Notes: generated from the letters alone by a model not told the origin. Shown: positions 41,321 to 51,154, counted from the stretch's first letter. The stretch is DNA of 64,000 nucleotides from CAMFLJ01 sp963702555 (GCA_963702555.1 CAVPCW010000014.1:62001-126000), one strand, 5' to 3'. Made by a program: numbers and translations.

Positions 41321-43351
41321 TCACCAGCTGCCGCCGCCTCCGCCGCCGCTGCCGCCACCGAAGCCGCCGCCACCACCGCCGCCACTGAAGCCGCCGAAGC
41401 TCGAGCCCGAGCCACTCCTGACGGGCGCCGGAGGCGTGCTGGCCTGGCGCATGGTGGAGCCGTAGACCCAGCCGCTGACCAGGGCCGCGTCGGTGGCGCC
41501 CATCCAGGTCAGGTCGGCGACGGCGAAGGCGCCCACCCACCGGTCGACGGCGTCGAACGCCACTGCGTACCCGAGGTACTGGCGCAGGAGGCCGGCGTCG
41601 GCCGCCGCCTTGGCGTGCATCTCCTCGCTGGCGTCGAAGAAGCGCCGGAAGCCCTCGGCCCGGTAGGCGGCGCCCAGCCCGGTCGTGGTGAGGTCCCGGC
41701 CGGCCTTGCGCACCTTGCCCAACCCGTAGAGCCCGGTCACCACCGCCACGCCAGCCCCGGCGAGGAGCATGGCCGCCTGCCACGGCAGCATCCGTAGGAA
41801 CAGCCCGCCGAGGGCGGCGAAGCCGACCGTGAACACGAAGAGCATCACGGCGCCGACGACCTTGGCGCCGCAGCCGGTTGCCGAGGCGGTGCCCATGCGC
41901 CGGGCCAGGAGGTTCCCGTCCTTCATGTCGTCGTCGAGCTGCTCGAGGATGCGGTCGCGGGCCGCGCTCATGGCGTCGGTGCGGTCACCGAAGCGCACCT
42001 CGGAGACACCCTCCGGGAACAGGGCGACGAGCAGCCGGTCCTCGTAGCGGCGCAGCTGCCGGCCGGAGCCGCCCGGGCGGTGGCGGGCGACCCAGTCGTC
42101 GTCGTCCTCGGCCGCCACCAGCTCGAGCTCCCCGGACGCGGCGAGGTCGATCACGGTGGACGCGATGAGACGGGCAGGGTCGGCGGCAGCGCCCTTCTCC
42201 AGGCGCAGCAGCTCGGCCGGGCGCAGGTTCATCGGCGGCACGAACTCGATGGGAGCGTCGACGCTGGGCGAGGAGGGCACCAGCTCGGAGGGAGTCGCGT
42301 CCGGCGCGCCGCCGAAGGTCGCCACCACGCCCTGGCGGGTGCGGGACCACAGGAGCCGACGGCGACCGAGGGCGGCGACGGCGACGACGACCACGCCCAC
42401 CAGGGACAGGCCGAGCGCCATCAGCCGCACGGGCCACGTGCCCCGCTCGGGGCCGTCGACCACGGCCGGGCCGAAGGTGCCCTTGGGCCAGTCGACCTGC
42501 ACGGTCACGTCGTTGTAGGCCTGCACGGGCGCGGCTGCCTCGAAGGTCGCGCCGTCCGAGACCAGCGTCGTGGCGGCGCACGCGGAGCGGTAGAACTCGC
42601 TGCCCTGGCGACAGAGGGCGGCGGTCGCCCCGTCGGGCCCTCGCAGCACGAAGGTCGTGCCGTACACGGGCTGTTGCCAGGCGCTGAAGGCGTCGAGGGC
42701 GACCCGGTCGGCCGCCGACGGCGGGGGAACGGTCACGCGGGTGGTTCCGCCGTCGAGGGTGGCGACGAGCACGTCGGTGGCGGCGTCGGACGGCGGCAGG
42801 TCGAGCGGGTCGGAGACCACGTTCTCGAGCACATAGGTGAGGCGGTAGCGGTGCACGCCGGTGATGGTGCGGTCGGGGTCGCCGATCCGCACGGTCACCC
42901 CGGAGAAGCCGGCGCCCTCGAGGACCGACACGTCGCCGGGGGTGCCGGCGTCGGTCGAGACGACCAGGGACCGCATGGCGTGGTCACCGACCGAGTCGGA
43001 CAGTGGGATGTCGCGCTCGATGCCGTGCCGGTAGGTCTCGAAGTTCTGGGTGATGTCCTCGGTGATCACCACGCTGTGGTCGTCGCGCACCTCGGCGGTG
43101 ACGTCGAACCGGATGGTGTGGTCCTCACCGATGAGGCTGGCGTCCGGGATCCTGGTGCCGTTCGGCAGGGTGTAGAGCACCCCCGGCTCGACCGACGCCT
43201 CGGGCACCGGTCCGGTGATCGTCGGCCCGTGGGCGACGTCGACGCTGCCCGCCCAGCCCCACGGGCCGATCACCAGCACGGCCGCGAGCGTCGCCACCAG
43301 GGCCGTGACCGCCATCAGCGCCAGGCGCCACACACCGATCACCTTCGCCAT
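41321..43351 (-). CDS. DUF2207-domain membrane protein
   Basis: 676-aa protein with an N-terminal TM helix (8-30), an extracytoplasmic DUF2207 beta domain (DVTAEVRDDHSVVITEDI, HGIERDIPL), a TM helix near 345, a cytoplasmic part, two TM helices around 520-560, and a C-terminal Gly-rich tail ending in GSW, all typical of this family. Function unknown. ATG 43351 follows TAGCCT by 8 nt; the extra upstream codons are rejected. Convergent with the TIGR03086-type gene. Confidence 0.88.
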   Translation of the reverse strand: MAKVIGVWRLALMAVTALVATLAAVLVIGPWGWAGSVDVAHGPTITGPVPEASVEPGVLYTLPNGTRIPDASLIGEDHTIRFDVTAEVRDDHSVVITEDITQNFETYRHGIERDIPLSDSVGDHAMRSLVVSTDAGTPGDVSVLEGAGFSGVTVRIGDPDRTITGVHRYRLTYVLENVVSDPLDLPPSDAATDVLVATLDGGTTRVTVPPPSAADRVALDAFSAWQQPVYGTTFVLRGPDGATAALCRQGSEFYRSACAATTLVSDGATFEAAAPVQAYNDVTVQVDWPKGTFGPAVVDGPERGTWPVRLMALGLSLVGVVVVAVAALGRRRLLWSRTRQGVVATFGGAPDATPSELVPSSPSVDAPIEFVPPMNLRPAELLRLEKGAAADPARLIASTVIDLAASGELELVAAEDDDDWVARHRPGGSGRQLRRYEDRLLVALFPEGVSEVRFGDRTDAMSAARDRILEQLDDDMKDGNLLARRMGTASATGCGAKVVGAVMLFVFTVGFAALGGLFLRMLPWQAAMLLAGAGVAVVTGLYGLGKVRKAGRDLTTTGLGAAYRAEGFRRFFDASEEMHAKAAADAGLLRQYLGYAVAFDAVDRWVGAFAVADLTWMGATDAALVSGWVYGSTMRQASTPPAPVRSGSGSSFGGFSGGGGGGGFGGGSGGGGGGSW

Positions 43352-43359
43352 GGGGCGTG

Positions 43360-43365
43360 AGGCTA
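43360..43365 (-). promoter_or_regulatory. -10 box of the DUF2207 gene
   Basis: TAGCCT on the minus strand, 8 nt before ATG 43351; leaderless or nearly so. Confidence 0.45.
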
Positions 43366-43602
43366 GGGCCGCACCGCCCACCGGACCTCCATCCGTGCCC
43401 GCCGGGCCCGAGGACCCTCCGCGGAGGGGTGATCGCGTGGCCGGGTGCTCCAGCCGGTACGCTGGGTGCGCACGAAGAACGTCGCAGGCGGCCTTGCCCC
43501 CGGAGCGATGGCCATGGCCTGCCCGTCCCCCCGGGCGCCGTCGCCGTCCCCCGGTCGGTCCAGCACCGACCAAGGCGAGCCGCCATCGGGAAGGAGGCGC
43601 AC

Positions 43603-43881
43603 ATGGGTGCGCAACGAACCAGCTTCGAGAAGCTCCAGCGCGATCGGGCCAAGAAGGCCAAGCAGGCGCTGAAGCGGGAGAAAAGGCAGTCCGGCGAACC
43701 CGAACCGGGTGACGAGGTCGAAGAGCAGGTGACCCCCCTCGGCGAGGGCGGCGAGCTCAGCGCCGACGAACTGCTCACGCAGATCGCGCTGATCCACAAG
43801 CAGCTCGACGACAAGACGATCAGCTTCGAGGAGTTCGAGGAGCTGAAGACGGACCTCATGGCCCGTCTCCCGATCGACTGA
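43603..43881 (+). CDS. Small SHOCT-like protein (92 aa)
   Basis: Basic N-terminus (SFEKLQRDRAKKAKQALKRE, a predicted helix), an acidic middle, and a C-terminal SHOCT-like helix pair (LIHKQLDDKTISFEEFEELK). AAGGAGG 7 nt before ATG 43603 is the strongest ribosome site in the window. Role unknown; SHOCT modules are usually oligomerisation elements. Confidence 0.8.
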   Translation: MGAQRTSFEKLQRDRAKKAKQALKREKRQSGEPEPGDEVEEQVTPLGEGGELSADELLTQIALIHKQLDDKTISFEEFEELKTDLMARLPID

Positions 43882-44062
43882 ACCCCCCGGCGGAACCGTT
43901 GCGGTGACCGTCACACGGCCGGACTTCCCAGACGCCCCTTGGGCTCAACGCTTCGCGTCCGCACGGCTGGTCATGATGTGGGGGTCGGAATCGGACCCTC
44001 GCCACGGAGGATGAGCCATTCGGCCCGTCAAGGTCTGACCTCGACCCGTCGAATCACTCTCC

Positions 44063-44593
44063 GTGGTCAAGAGAGATGCAGTCGACGAAAGCACAACCGA
44101 GCGACATGCCGCTCGACCGGTCCGTCGTCAGGCACGGGCCGTCGGCATCTTCGCAACAACGGCCCTGGTGGTGGGCGTGGGTGTCGGTCCGGCCGGCGCC
44201 CTGGAGAGCTTTCCCGGTCCCTGGCACCGTGATGGCTCGAGCGTGCAGGACTCCAACGCGGAACGTGACGGCATCGAGGACGAGCGCACCTGCAGCGCCC
44301 CCGCCGCTCCGGTGTCAACCACCACCACCACGCCGTCCGGCGGGTCGTCGGTGAGCCAGACCGTCACCGTCGTGGTGCCCCCGATCGTGCGGGTCCAGTC
44401 CGACGAGGGCGGCGTGCTGAGCGTCCGCACGAACGCCGCACGGCCCCCCGCCCCCGGCGACCTCGTCTATCTCACCGACGCCAACGGCGACCATGTCCCG
44501 GCCGACGATGCCCTCGTCGCACGGGTGATGAGTGCCCGATGGGCCGACGGCTCGTGGTGCAGCACCACGGCCGAGCACCGCTCGGTCGGGTGA
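44063..44593 (+). CDS. Secreted hypothetical protein
   Basis: 176 aa with a long basic N-region, a hydrophobic helix (VGIFATTALVVGVGVG) and a probable signal-peptidase site near AGA-LE, then a Thr-rich segment (PVSTTTTTPSGG) and a short beta-rich domain (TVTVVVPPIVRVQSD, GVLSVRTNAA). No family recognised. GTG 44063 has no clear ribosome site and the DNA before it is less GC-rich than its surroundings. Confidence 0.6.
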   Translation: MVKRDAVDESTTERHAARPVRRQARAVGIFATTALVVGVGVGPAGALESFPGPWHRDGSSVQDSNAERDGIEDERTCSAPAAPVSTTTTTPSGGSSVSQTVTVVVPPIVRVQSDEGGVLSVRTNAARPPAPGDLVYLTDANGDHVPADDALVARVMSARWADGSWCSTTAEHRSVG

Positions 44594-44642
44594 CCCCCCG
44601 GCGCACCGCGGCCGCCCCCTGACCCGGGACCCCCGACCGGCC

Positions 44643-45584
44643 TCAGTCCGGCGGGTAGGCCCGGGCCAGGTCCGCGATCACCCGCAGGCAGTCGGCAGCG
44701 CACTCCTGGATCACCTCGGCCACCGGCCGCACCGAGTCGATGCGCCCCGCCACCTGGCCGCCGAAGGGCAGGCCCTTGCTGAGGTCACCGCCGAAGTACA
44801 TGGCCTGGTGGTCGGTCATCGCGCCCATGGCGTTGCGCTCGGTGTCGAACTCGTAGCTCTCGGTCACCTCGGTGCGCAGCACGCGCACGGCGGGGGCGGC
44901 GTGTCGGTTGAGCAGGAGGGTGCCCGTCTCCGGCGCGTCGACGATGGCCTGCTTCCAGTTGTCGTGGATCGGCGACTCGGCGGTGGCCACCATCCGGGTG
45001 CCCATCTGCACGCCCTCGGCCCCGAGGGCGAAGGCGGCGGCCATGGTCGCCCCGTCGAGGAAGCCGCCGGCCGCGATGATCGGCACGTCGACCTTCGAGG
45101 CCACGAGCGGCAACAGCACCATCGTCGAGACGTCCTTCGGGTTCTTGAACCCGCCGCCCTCCGAGCCCTCCACCACGAGGCCGTCGACCCCGGCGTCGAC
45201 GGCCTTCAGCGCGGCGTGGAGGCTCGGCACCACGTGGAACACCGTGAGCCCGGCGTCCTTCAGCGTGGCGGTGTACTTCCGCGGATCGCCGGCGGAGGTG
45301 GTGACGAACCGGACGCCCTGCTCGACCACGAAGTCGACGATGGAGGGGTCACGCACGAAGGCCTGGGCGATGTTCACCGCGAAGGGCTTGCCGGGGGCGA
45401 GGTCGCGCATCTTCACGATCTCCTCCCGCACCGCGTCGAGCTGCCCTGACGACGTCTCGATCATCCCGATGGCCCCGGCGTTGGCCACCGCCGACGCCAG
45501 TTGGGACCGCGAGATGAACCCCATCGGGGCCTGGAGGATGGGGATGTCGCAGCCGATGAGCTCGGTGACCCGGTTCCGGAACAT
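44643..45584 (-). CDS. Nitronate monooxygenase family protein
   Basis: 313-aa FMN TIM-barrel enzyme of the NMO/2-nitropropane dioxygenase family, which oxidises nitronates such as propionate-3-nitronate. Motifs: PILQAPMG at the start, GSEGGGFKN and AAGGFLDGATMAAAFALGAE with the FMN-phosphate binding loops, then GTRMVAT. A GTG lies directly before ATG 45584. Family members also reduce enoyl-ACP (FabK-like), so the annotation is to family level. Confidence 0.87.
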   Translation of the reverse strand: MFRNRVTELIGCDIPILQAPMGFISRSQLASAVANAGAIGMIETSSGQLDAVREEIVKMRDLAPGKPFAVNIAQAFVRDPSIVDFVVEQGVRFVTTSAGDPRKYTATLKDAGLTVFHVVPSLHAALKAVDAGVDGLVVEGSEGGGFKNPKDVSTMVLLPLVASKVDVPIIAAGGFLDGATMAAAFALGAEGVQMGTRMVATAESPIHDNWKQAIVDAPETGTLLLNRHAAPAVRVLRTEVTESYEFDTERNAMGAMTDHQAMYFGGDLSKGLPFGGQVAGRIDSVRPVAEVIQECAADCLRVIADLARAYPPD

Positions 45585-45632
45585 CACCGGAGCCTGGCAC
45601 GCCGCACGGCACCCCGCTGGGTGCCGACCGGA

Positions 45633-47016
45633 TCAGGCGCCCGCAGAGGCGCTCAGGGCCTCGTCGGTGCCGGCCTCGGGGGGCGGCGCCTTCTTGCTGT
45701 CGGACCAGCGCCGGAAGGCGCAGTAGCCCCAGAAGCCGAGGGCGACCACGAGGAACGCGAGCACGAACCAGAGGTTCGACCAGGTCACGTTGTCGGGGTT
45801 CGGCCGCACCACGAACTGCATGTAGAGGGCCAGGCCACCGACGAAGAGCGAGCCCCAGGCGACCTTGTTCCAGGCGATGACGGACTCGCCGTAGGTGAAC
45901 GGCATCGGGAGCAGCTGCACGATCACCGACTGGAGCCCACCGACGAAGAGCACGGCGGCAGCGGTGTCGAAGATGATCACCCAGAGACTCGGGGAGTCGC
46001 CGCTCGAGGCCCCGCCGATCCAGCGGTGCAGGCCCCAGGCCAGCATCGCCGCCGAGCCGAGCAGGACGCTCGAGCGGGCATAGGCCCGGCCGGCGATCTT
46101 GCTGTCGACGCCGACGAAGAGGACGCCGGCGAAGAGGCCGTAGAGCACTCCGGGGGCCACGTCGAAGATGCGGGAGAAGAGCAGGCAGCCGACGGCGATG
46201 GCGATGGCGATGCGGGAACAGGCGAAGCCGCTCGTGCTGGCCCGATGCCCGGCCGATCGGCCGAGCGGCAGGGAACTCGTAGACGGACACGATGATGCCG
46301 AGGGCGAGGGTCATGCCGAGGATCTGGCCGAGCGTGGTGTAGCTGAGCGAGACGTTGGGGTCGGCGAGCAGGCCGAGCGTGCCGGCGGCCACGGCGAAGG
46401 TGACGAGCGGATGGACCTTCGGGATGCGCTGGAACGCCGCGATGGCACCGGCGACGAACGCCGACCGACCCACGACGTTGCCCACGATGCGGTCGTGGTG
46501 CATCTTCATGGCGTCGTTGAACAGCTGCGACGCCGCCACCAGCAGCAGCACCAGCAGCGCACCGAAGCCGACGTTGCTGACGATGAACGCCGGCGACAGG
46601 TCGATCGACTCCGGAATGCCGGTGGACACGAAGGAGAGGTCCTCGTCGACGGTGGAACCGGAGCCGGAACCCGACCGGGAGCCCGAGCCGCCGCCCGACT
46701 CGGAGGCCTCCTGCGTGGCCCCCTCGACCTCGGGGGCCTGCTCGTTGGCTCCGAGTACGGCGGCCTCAGGACCGACGAGGTTGCTCGGCGCCGCACCGGG
46801 GGCCGGCGCCGACGGGACCGTGGTCGGCGCGGCGGTGCTCGGCGGCGGCACGTACTCTGTGGTGCTCGTGGTCGTGGTCTCCTCGGGCACGGGCACCTCC
46901 TGGGCGCCTGCGCCGATCGCTCCGGCCATGAGCGCGGCAATCAGTGCCACGACCGAGACGAGCAGTGCCGCCGCCCCACGATGTCGATGTCGATCGTTCA
47001 CTCGCACGACAGCCAC
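45633..47016 (-). pseudogene. Secreted/multi-TM membrane protein split by a frameshift
   Basis: About 460 aa if repaired. It has a signal peptide (HRGAAALLVSVVALIAALMA), a Thr/Pro/Ser-rich stalk (ETTTTSTTEYVPPPSTAAPT), then several TM helices. The first frame from GTG 47016 is clean to about nt 46245 (LGIIVSVYEF) and the second resumes as STSGFACSRIAIAIAVGC to the stop at 45633; one extra base near 46239 explains it. LLPMPFTYGE in the second part recalls actinobacterial membrane proteins with an FGLLP-type motif, but the match is tentative. A near-palindrome ATACAACGTCGTAT lies at 47091-47104 upstream. Confidence 0.65.
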
Positions 47017-47261
47017 CTCACACTCCCGTCGGCTGACTGCTGACACCCACCCGAATTCCACGACTGGCACTCCACGAACGTCACGGCTGCATACAACGTC
47101 GTATCCCTCTGAACCGCAAGGATCAGCCGCCCAAGTTCACCGAGCCGCCACAGTAGCCGAGGAAATGCGCTGCATCAGGTGGAATCTCACCGACTGTGGT
47201 CACGAACACGTCAGGTACCCGGGCACCCGCGACACAGGGACGGATGGGCTGCGGTGGCGTC

Positions 47262-47690
47262 TCAGCCGCGGGGCTCCACCGCCTGGAGGCGCAGCTGACC
47301 GGTGGCGATCAGGCGCCCGTCGGCCTCGCGCACGATGTCGACCGTCCAGAGCTGTTGGGTGCGGCCGCGGGAGATCGGCGTGGCCGTCGCCACGACGCGC
47401 CCTTCGCTCATCGAGGCGAGGAAGTGGGTGTTGTTGTTGACCCCGACGACGACCTTGCCCTCGTCGGCGTTGAGCGAACCGGCCATGCTCCCGACGGTCT
47501 CGACGATGCTGCAGTAGACGCCGCCGTGGACGATGCCGAACGGCTGGTGGTGCTGAGGGCCGAGGTCGACGTGGCCCACGACGCGGTCGGGGGTGAGCTC
47601 GTCGATCATCAGCCCGATGTGGGCGTCGAGGCCAGGGAACGGCCCGAGCGGATACTCGCGGTCGCCGGTGGGCGGTTGCACCCCGCTCAT
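47262..47690 (-). CDS. PaaI-type hot-dog thioesterase
   Basis: 142-aa thioesterase of the PaaI/YdiI group: HHQPFGIVHGGVYCSIVETVGSMA contains the family's HGG and the catalytic Glu/Asp region, followed by VGVNNNTHFL. The ATG overlaps the upstream membrane protein's stop by 4 nt (ATGA), so the two are translated together. Likely hydrolyses aromatic or short acyl-CoA. Confidence 0.9.
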   Translation of the reverse strand: MSGVQPPTGDREYPLGPFPGLDAHIGLMIDELTPDRVVGHVDLGPQHHQPFGIVHGGVYCSIVETVGSMAGSLNADEGKVVVGVNNNTHFLASMSEGRVVATATPISRGRTQQLWTVDIVREADGRLIATGQLRLQAVEPRG

Positions 47691-47995
47691 CGCCCGGCCT
47701 GCCGGTCGGAGAGGACGTAGGCAGACGTGGCGGAGACGGCGGCGACCGCGAGCACCGCCGGCCACGCTCCGATCTTCTTGGCCAGGGGGTGGCTGGCACC
47801 GAAGCCCCCGAGGTAGACAGCCGTGAGCACGGCGGTCGTGGCCGGCCCGGATCGGCGGGCCCACGTGCGGCCGGCCACGAGCCCGGCGACGCCGAGGACC
47901 GCGCCGCCGAGCGGCCGGACCTTGGTCTCGCGGGCGACCAGGTAGCCGCCGACCAGGCCGGCGGCGACGAGTGGAGCGGTGGGGATCGATGCCAT
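47687..47995 (-). CDS. Small membrane protein (102 aa)
   Basis: Three predicted TM helices (PLVAAGLVGGYLVA, AVLGVAGLVAG, PAVLAVAAVSATSAYVL) and no recognised domain. ATG 47995 follows TACGGT by 6 nt with no ribosome site, so the transcript is probably leaderless, and the stop overlaps the thioesterase start. Divergent from the HxlR regulator. Confidence 0.7.
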   Translation of the reverse strand: MASIPTAPLVAAGLVGGYLVARETKVRPLGGAVLGVAGLVAGRTWARRSGPATTAVLTAVYLGGFGASHPLAKKIGAWPAVLAVAAVSATSAYVLSDRQAGR

Positions 47996-48001
47996 GGGGC
48001 G

Positions 48002-48007
48002 ACCGTA
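48002..48007 (-). promoter_or_regulatory. -10 box, leaderless start of the small membrane protein
   Basis: TACGGT on the minus strand, 6 nt before ATG 47995. It is 40 nt from the opposite promoter of the HxlR gene, so one operator could serve both. Confidence 0.5.
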
Positions 48008-48047
48008 GCGGCACCTCTGGTTCAATGCATCCTGTGACGCAACCCTC

Positions 48048-48053
48048 TACCCT
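48048..48053 (+). promoter_or_regulatory. -10 box, leaderless start of the HxlR gene
   Basis: TACCCT, exactly 6 nt before ATG 48060; no ribosome site. Confidence 0.55.
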
Positions 48054-48059
48054 GGTCCC

Positions 48060-48554
48060 ATGCAACGGGTGAGCTTCAGCGCCATGAACTGCTCCGTCGC
48101 CCAGACCCTCGAGGTCGTGGGCGAGTGGTGGTCCCTGCTGATCGTCCGCGACGCCCTGCTCGGGCTCTCCCGATTCGACGACTTCCAGCGCCACCTCGGC
48201 ATCTCCCGCAACGTGCTCAACGACCGGCTCAGCCGGCTCGTCGAGCACGGCGTGCTCGAGCGGGTGCCCTACCAGGATCACCCGCCCCGCCACGACTACC
48301 GGCTCACACCGAAGGGACGCGACCTCTGGGAGGTCCTCGACGCCATGCGCCGCTGGGGCGATCGATGGGAGTCCCCGGAGGCGGGGCCGCCGACCGAGCT
48401 GATCCACCGCACCTGCGGGCACGCCACCACCGTCGAGCCCCACTGCAGCGAGTGCGGTGAGCGCCTCGAGCAGCGGGACCTCAAGCTGGTCCCGGGCCCG
48501 GGTGCCGACGAGCACTCGCCCTTCGTGGAGCTGCTGCGGATGCGTCGAGGATGA
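48060..48554 (+). CDS. HxlR-family transcriptional regulator
   Basis: 164-aa winged-helix regulator of the HxlR type: MNCSVAQTLEVVGEWWSLLIVRDALLG at the start with the family's Cys, LGISRNVLNDRLSRL as recognition helix, and a wing. The C-terminal HRTCGHATTVEPHCSECG has four Cys and may bind zinc or sense redox or electrophiles. It overlaps tag by 4 nt (ATGA), so it may control a DNA-repair response. Confidence 0.9.
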   Translation: MQRVSFSAMNCSVAQTLEVVGEWWSLLIVRDALLGLSRFDDFQRHLGISRNVLNDRLSRLVEHGVLERVPYQDHPPRHDYRLTPKGRDLWEVLDAMRRWGDRWESPEAGPPTELIHRTCGHATTVEPHCSECGERLEQRDLKLVPGPGADEHSPFVELLRMRRG

Positions 48555-49207
48555 CCGACTGGGTGCACATGACGGCGGTACCGGGGGGCGACGGCGTGGA
48601 CCGGTGCGGCTGGTGCCTCGGCTCGGCCGACTACGTCGCCTACCACGACGAGGAATGGGGCCGGCCCGTCGTCGACGACGTGCGGCTCTACGAGAAGCTC
48701 TGCCTCGAGGGGTTCCAGTCCGGCCTGTCGTGGCTCACGATCCTGCGCAAGCGAGCGGGCTTCAGGGCCGCGTTCGCCGGGTTCGACCCCGAGCGGGTGG
48801 CCCGCTTCGACGACAGCGACGTGGAGCGCCTGCTGGCCGACGCCGGCATCGTGCGCCACCGGGGGAAGATCGAGGCCACCATCGCCAACGCCCGGGCCAC
48901 GCTCGACGTACAGGACAGCGTCGGCTCGCTGGCGGCGCTGGTGTGGTCGTTCGAGCCCGATCGGGCGGCGCAGGCGGCGCCGGTGCGCCTCGGCGAGGTG
49001 GCGGCCACCACACCGGAGTCGACCGCACTCTCGAAGGCGCTGAAGCGCCACGGGTTCCGGTTCATCGGGCCCACGACCGCCTACGCCGCCATGCAGTCGC
49101 TCGGCGTCGTGAACGACCACCTCGCGGGATGCCACGTGCGCACGACCTGCGACGCCGACCGGACGACAGCCGTGATCCCTCTCCCAACCGACGACGACGA
49201 CCGTTAG
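48551..49207 (+). CDS. tag: DNA-3-methyladenine glycosylase I
   Basis: 218-aa glycosylase that removes 3-methyladenine from alkylated DNA. DRCGWCLGSADYVAYHDEEWG gives the zinc ligands Cys and His, LEGFQSGLSWLTIL carries the base-pocket Glu and the HhH region, and VNDHLAGCHVR supplies the second His/Cys pair. The start overlaps the HxlR stop by 4 nt, so the two form an operon on a leaderless transcript. Confidence 0.95.
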   Translation: MTDWVHMTAVPGGDGVDRCGWCLGSADYVAYHDEEWGRPVVDDVRLYEKLCLEGFQSGLSWLTILRKRAGFRAAFAGFDPERVARFDDSDVERLLADAGIVRHRGKIEATIANARATLDVQDSVGSLAALVWSFEPDRAAQAAPVRLGEVAATTPESTALSKALKRHGFRFIGPTTAYAAMQSLGVVNDHLAGCHVRTTCDADRTTAVIPLPTDDDDR

Positions 49208-49233
49208 CCGACCATCGATCGGCCGACGGCGAC

Positions 49234-49899
49234 TCAGCCGACGGCGGTGTCGGTCGACGACGGGTCGGTGACCATCGCCGGCAACGGGCCCCGCAGCGGG
49301 GCCTCGAGCACCCCGACGAGCACGTCGGTGAGGTTGGCGGCGAAGGTGGCGGCGTCGAGGGGCTGCTCGACGCTCTTCTCCAGCACCCGGGCCCGCTCCG
49401 AGGCGGCGACGGTCATCAGCATGATCAGCTCGACGACACGCTCCTGGCGCACCTCGACGGGCAACTCGTCGGGGCGCGACTCGAGGATCGTCAGGATCTC
49501 GATGAGCCACGGGCCCGTACCGCTGCCCAAGGTGCGCCACGCCGAGAAGGTCGCCGACAGCTGGGCGACGATCCGCAGGTAGTCGCGGCCCTCGGCGCTC
49601 GCGAGGTGGGCGGTGTAGGGCACCACCAGCGCGGCGACGAGGTCGCGGGAACTGGCGTCCCGACCGACCATCGCCAGCAATTCCCCCCTGGCGAGGTCGG
49701 TCGGATCGCCGTGCTTGCTCAAGATGGCGTCGAGGACGCCCTCCCGAGATCCGAAGTGGTAGTTCAGCGCCGAGACGTTGCGTTGGCCGGCGGCCTCGAC
49801 GATCTCCCGAACCTGGACCTGGTAGAGCCCGCGCCGAGCGAAGAGCCGTTCCGCCTGGCGCAGGAGCGCCTCTCTGGTGGCGGTGGCGTCGCGGGGCAC
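49234..49899 (-). CDS. TetR-family transcriptional regulator
   Basis: 221-aa repressor: N-terminal HTH (ALLRQAERLFARRGLYQVQV, AAGQRNVSALNYHFGSREGV) and a C-terminal ligand domain. GTG 49899 fits the usual length. It lies 20 nt after the LLM oxidoreductase stop on the same strand, so it is probably co-transcribed and regulates that gene. Confidence 0.9.
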   Translation of the reverse strand: MPRDATATREALLRQAERLFARRGLYQVQVREIVEAAGQRNVSALNYHFGSREGVLDAILSKHGDPTDLARGELLAMVGRDASSRDLVAALVVPYTAHLASAEGRDYLRIVAQLSATFSAWRTLGSGTGPWLIEILTILESRPDELPVEVRQERVVELIMLMTVAASERARVLEKSVEQPLDAATFAANLTDVLVGVLEAPLRGPLPAMVTDPSSTDTAVG

Positions 49900-49918
49900 G
49901 GGCCCTGGCTCGACAGGC

Positions 49919-51154
49919 TCAGGAGATGGGCTTGAGCGCCCCGGCGGGGAGCAGGGTGGGCCACTCCACGTCCTCGGGGAACGGCTTGGAGAAGGCGCCG
50001 TACTTGGGCTGCGCGGTCTCGCGGTAGTAGTCGGTCGAGTGCTTGCGGTCCTTGTCGAACTCGGGGATGACCTTGTCGCCGAACAGCTCGAGGGTGGCGA
50101 GGATCTCCTCGTGGTGCAGGCCCTCGATCGGGAGGCCGAACGCGAGCTGGTCCATGCCGACGTCGCCCCAGGCCGCGATCTGCTCGCAGACCTCGTCGGG
50201 GGTGCCGACGAGCATGTAGCCACCCTCGATGAGGTTGTCGAGCAGCTCCTCACCGTCGATGCCGCTCTGCACGATGTCGTAGAGCGACATGGGCTTCGAG
50301 GGCCAGGTGATGCCGTCGGTGCTCTTGGGCATGGTGTCGTGGTAGAGGTTCACCATCGACACGAGGTAGCCACGGCCCTCGCGCAGGGCGATGGCACGGG
50401 CCTCCTCACGGGTCTCGCAGCAGATCACCGAGTTGGTGATCATCACGTTGTCGTTCTTGAACTGGCCGATGGGCTCGGTGCAGTTGGCGATGCCCTCCTT
50501 GTAGGCCTCGATGCGGCCGCGAAGGGCGAAGATCGGCTCGAAGTTGAAGGCGATGGCGCCGATGCCCATCTCGCCGGCCGTCTTGAAGGTGGGCGGGTTG
50601 CCACAGGCGACCCAGATCGGCGGGTGGCCCTTGCCGTAGGGCTTCGGGAGGATGTTGTGCGGCGTCGGCACAGTGAAGGTCTCGCCGTGGAACTCGTAGT
50701 CGGTGAGCTCCCACATCTTCGGGATCTCGCGGACGACCTCGTTCCACTCCGGCTTGGTCGAGTCCTTGTCCATGATGTTGAAGGACTTCATCTCGTGGGA
50801 GCCGGCACCGCGGCCGGTGCCCCACTCGAACCGGTTGTTCGTGTAGTGGTCCATCGTGGCGGCGCGCTCGGCGTACCGGACCGGGTGCTCCTTGCGGGGC
50901 GAGAGGCTGTTGATCGCCGTGCCGAGGTGGATGTAGTCGGTCTGGGCGGCCAGGTAACCGATGGCGACCTCGGGGGCCGACAGCTGGGAGTACTCGACCA
51001 GGCCGTGGTGCTCGCCGAGCCAGCAGTACTTCCAGTTGTGCTTGTCCGCGAAGATCGCGTACTCGGCCTCACGCTGGTACGACAGGTGCTGCATGTCGGT
51101 GTCGTGGGCGGCGGGTCCGGGGATGAACCCGTTGAGGAAGATGGCGAACTCCAT
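49919..51154 (-). CDS. LLM-class flavin-dependent oxidoreductase
   Basis: 411-aa luciferase-like monooxygenase (FMN or F420) with the fold's YCWLGEHHGL, LGTAINSL, RFEWGTGRGAG, PPIWVACGNP and LVGTPDEVCEQI segments. A ribosome site GGAGG lies 9 nt before ATG 51154. With its TetR neighbour it looks like an inducible catabolic oxygenase of a kind common in environmental actinobacteria. Flavin type and substrate cannot be told. Confidence 0.9.
   Translation of the reverse strand: MEFAIFLNGFIPGPAAHDTDMQHLSYQREAEYAIFADKHNWKYCWLGEHHGLVEYSQLSAPEVAIGYLAAQTDYIHLGTAINSLSPRKEHPVRYAERAATMDHYTNNRFEWGTGRGAGSHEMKSFNIMDKDSTKPEWNEVVREIPKMWELTDYEFHGETFTVPTPHNILPKPYGKGHPPIWVACGNPPTFKTAGEMGIGAIAFNFEPIFALRGRIEAYKEGIANCTEPIGQFKNDNVMITNSVICCETREEARAIALREGRGYLVSMVNLYHDTMPKSTDGITWPSKPMSLYDIVQSGIDGEELLDNLIEGGYMLVGTPDEVCEQIAAWGDVGMDQLAFGLPIEGLHHEEILATLELFGDKVIPEFDKDRKHSTDYYRETAQPKYGAFSKPFPEDVEWPTLLPAGALKPIS

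Noticed and set aside
43882..44062. Possible riboswitch or structured leader before the secreted protein gene
   Set aside because: Some short pairing is visible but no known riboswitch core was recognised.
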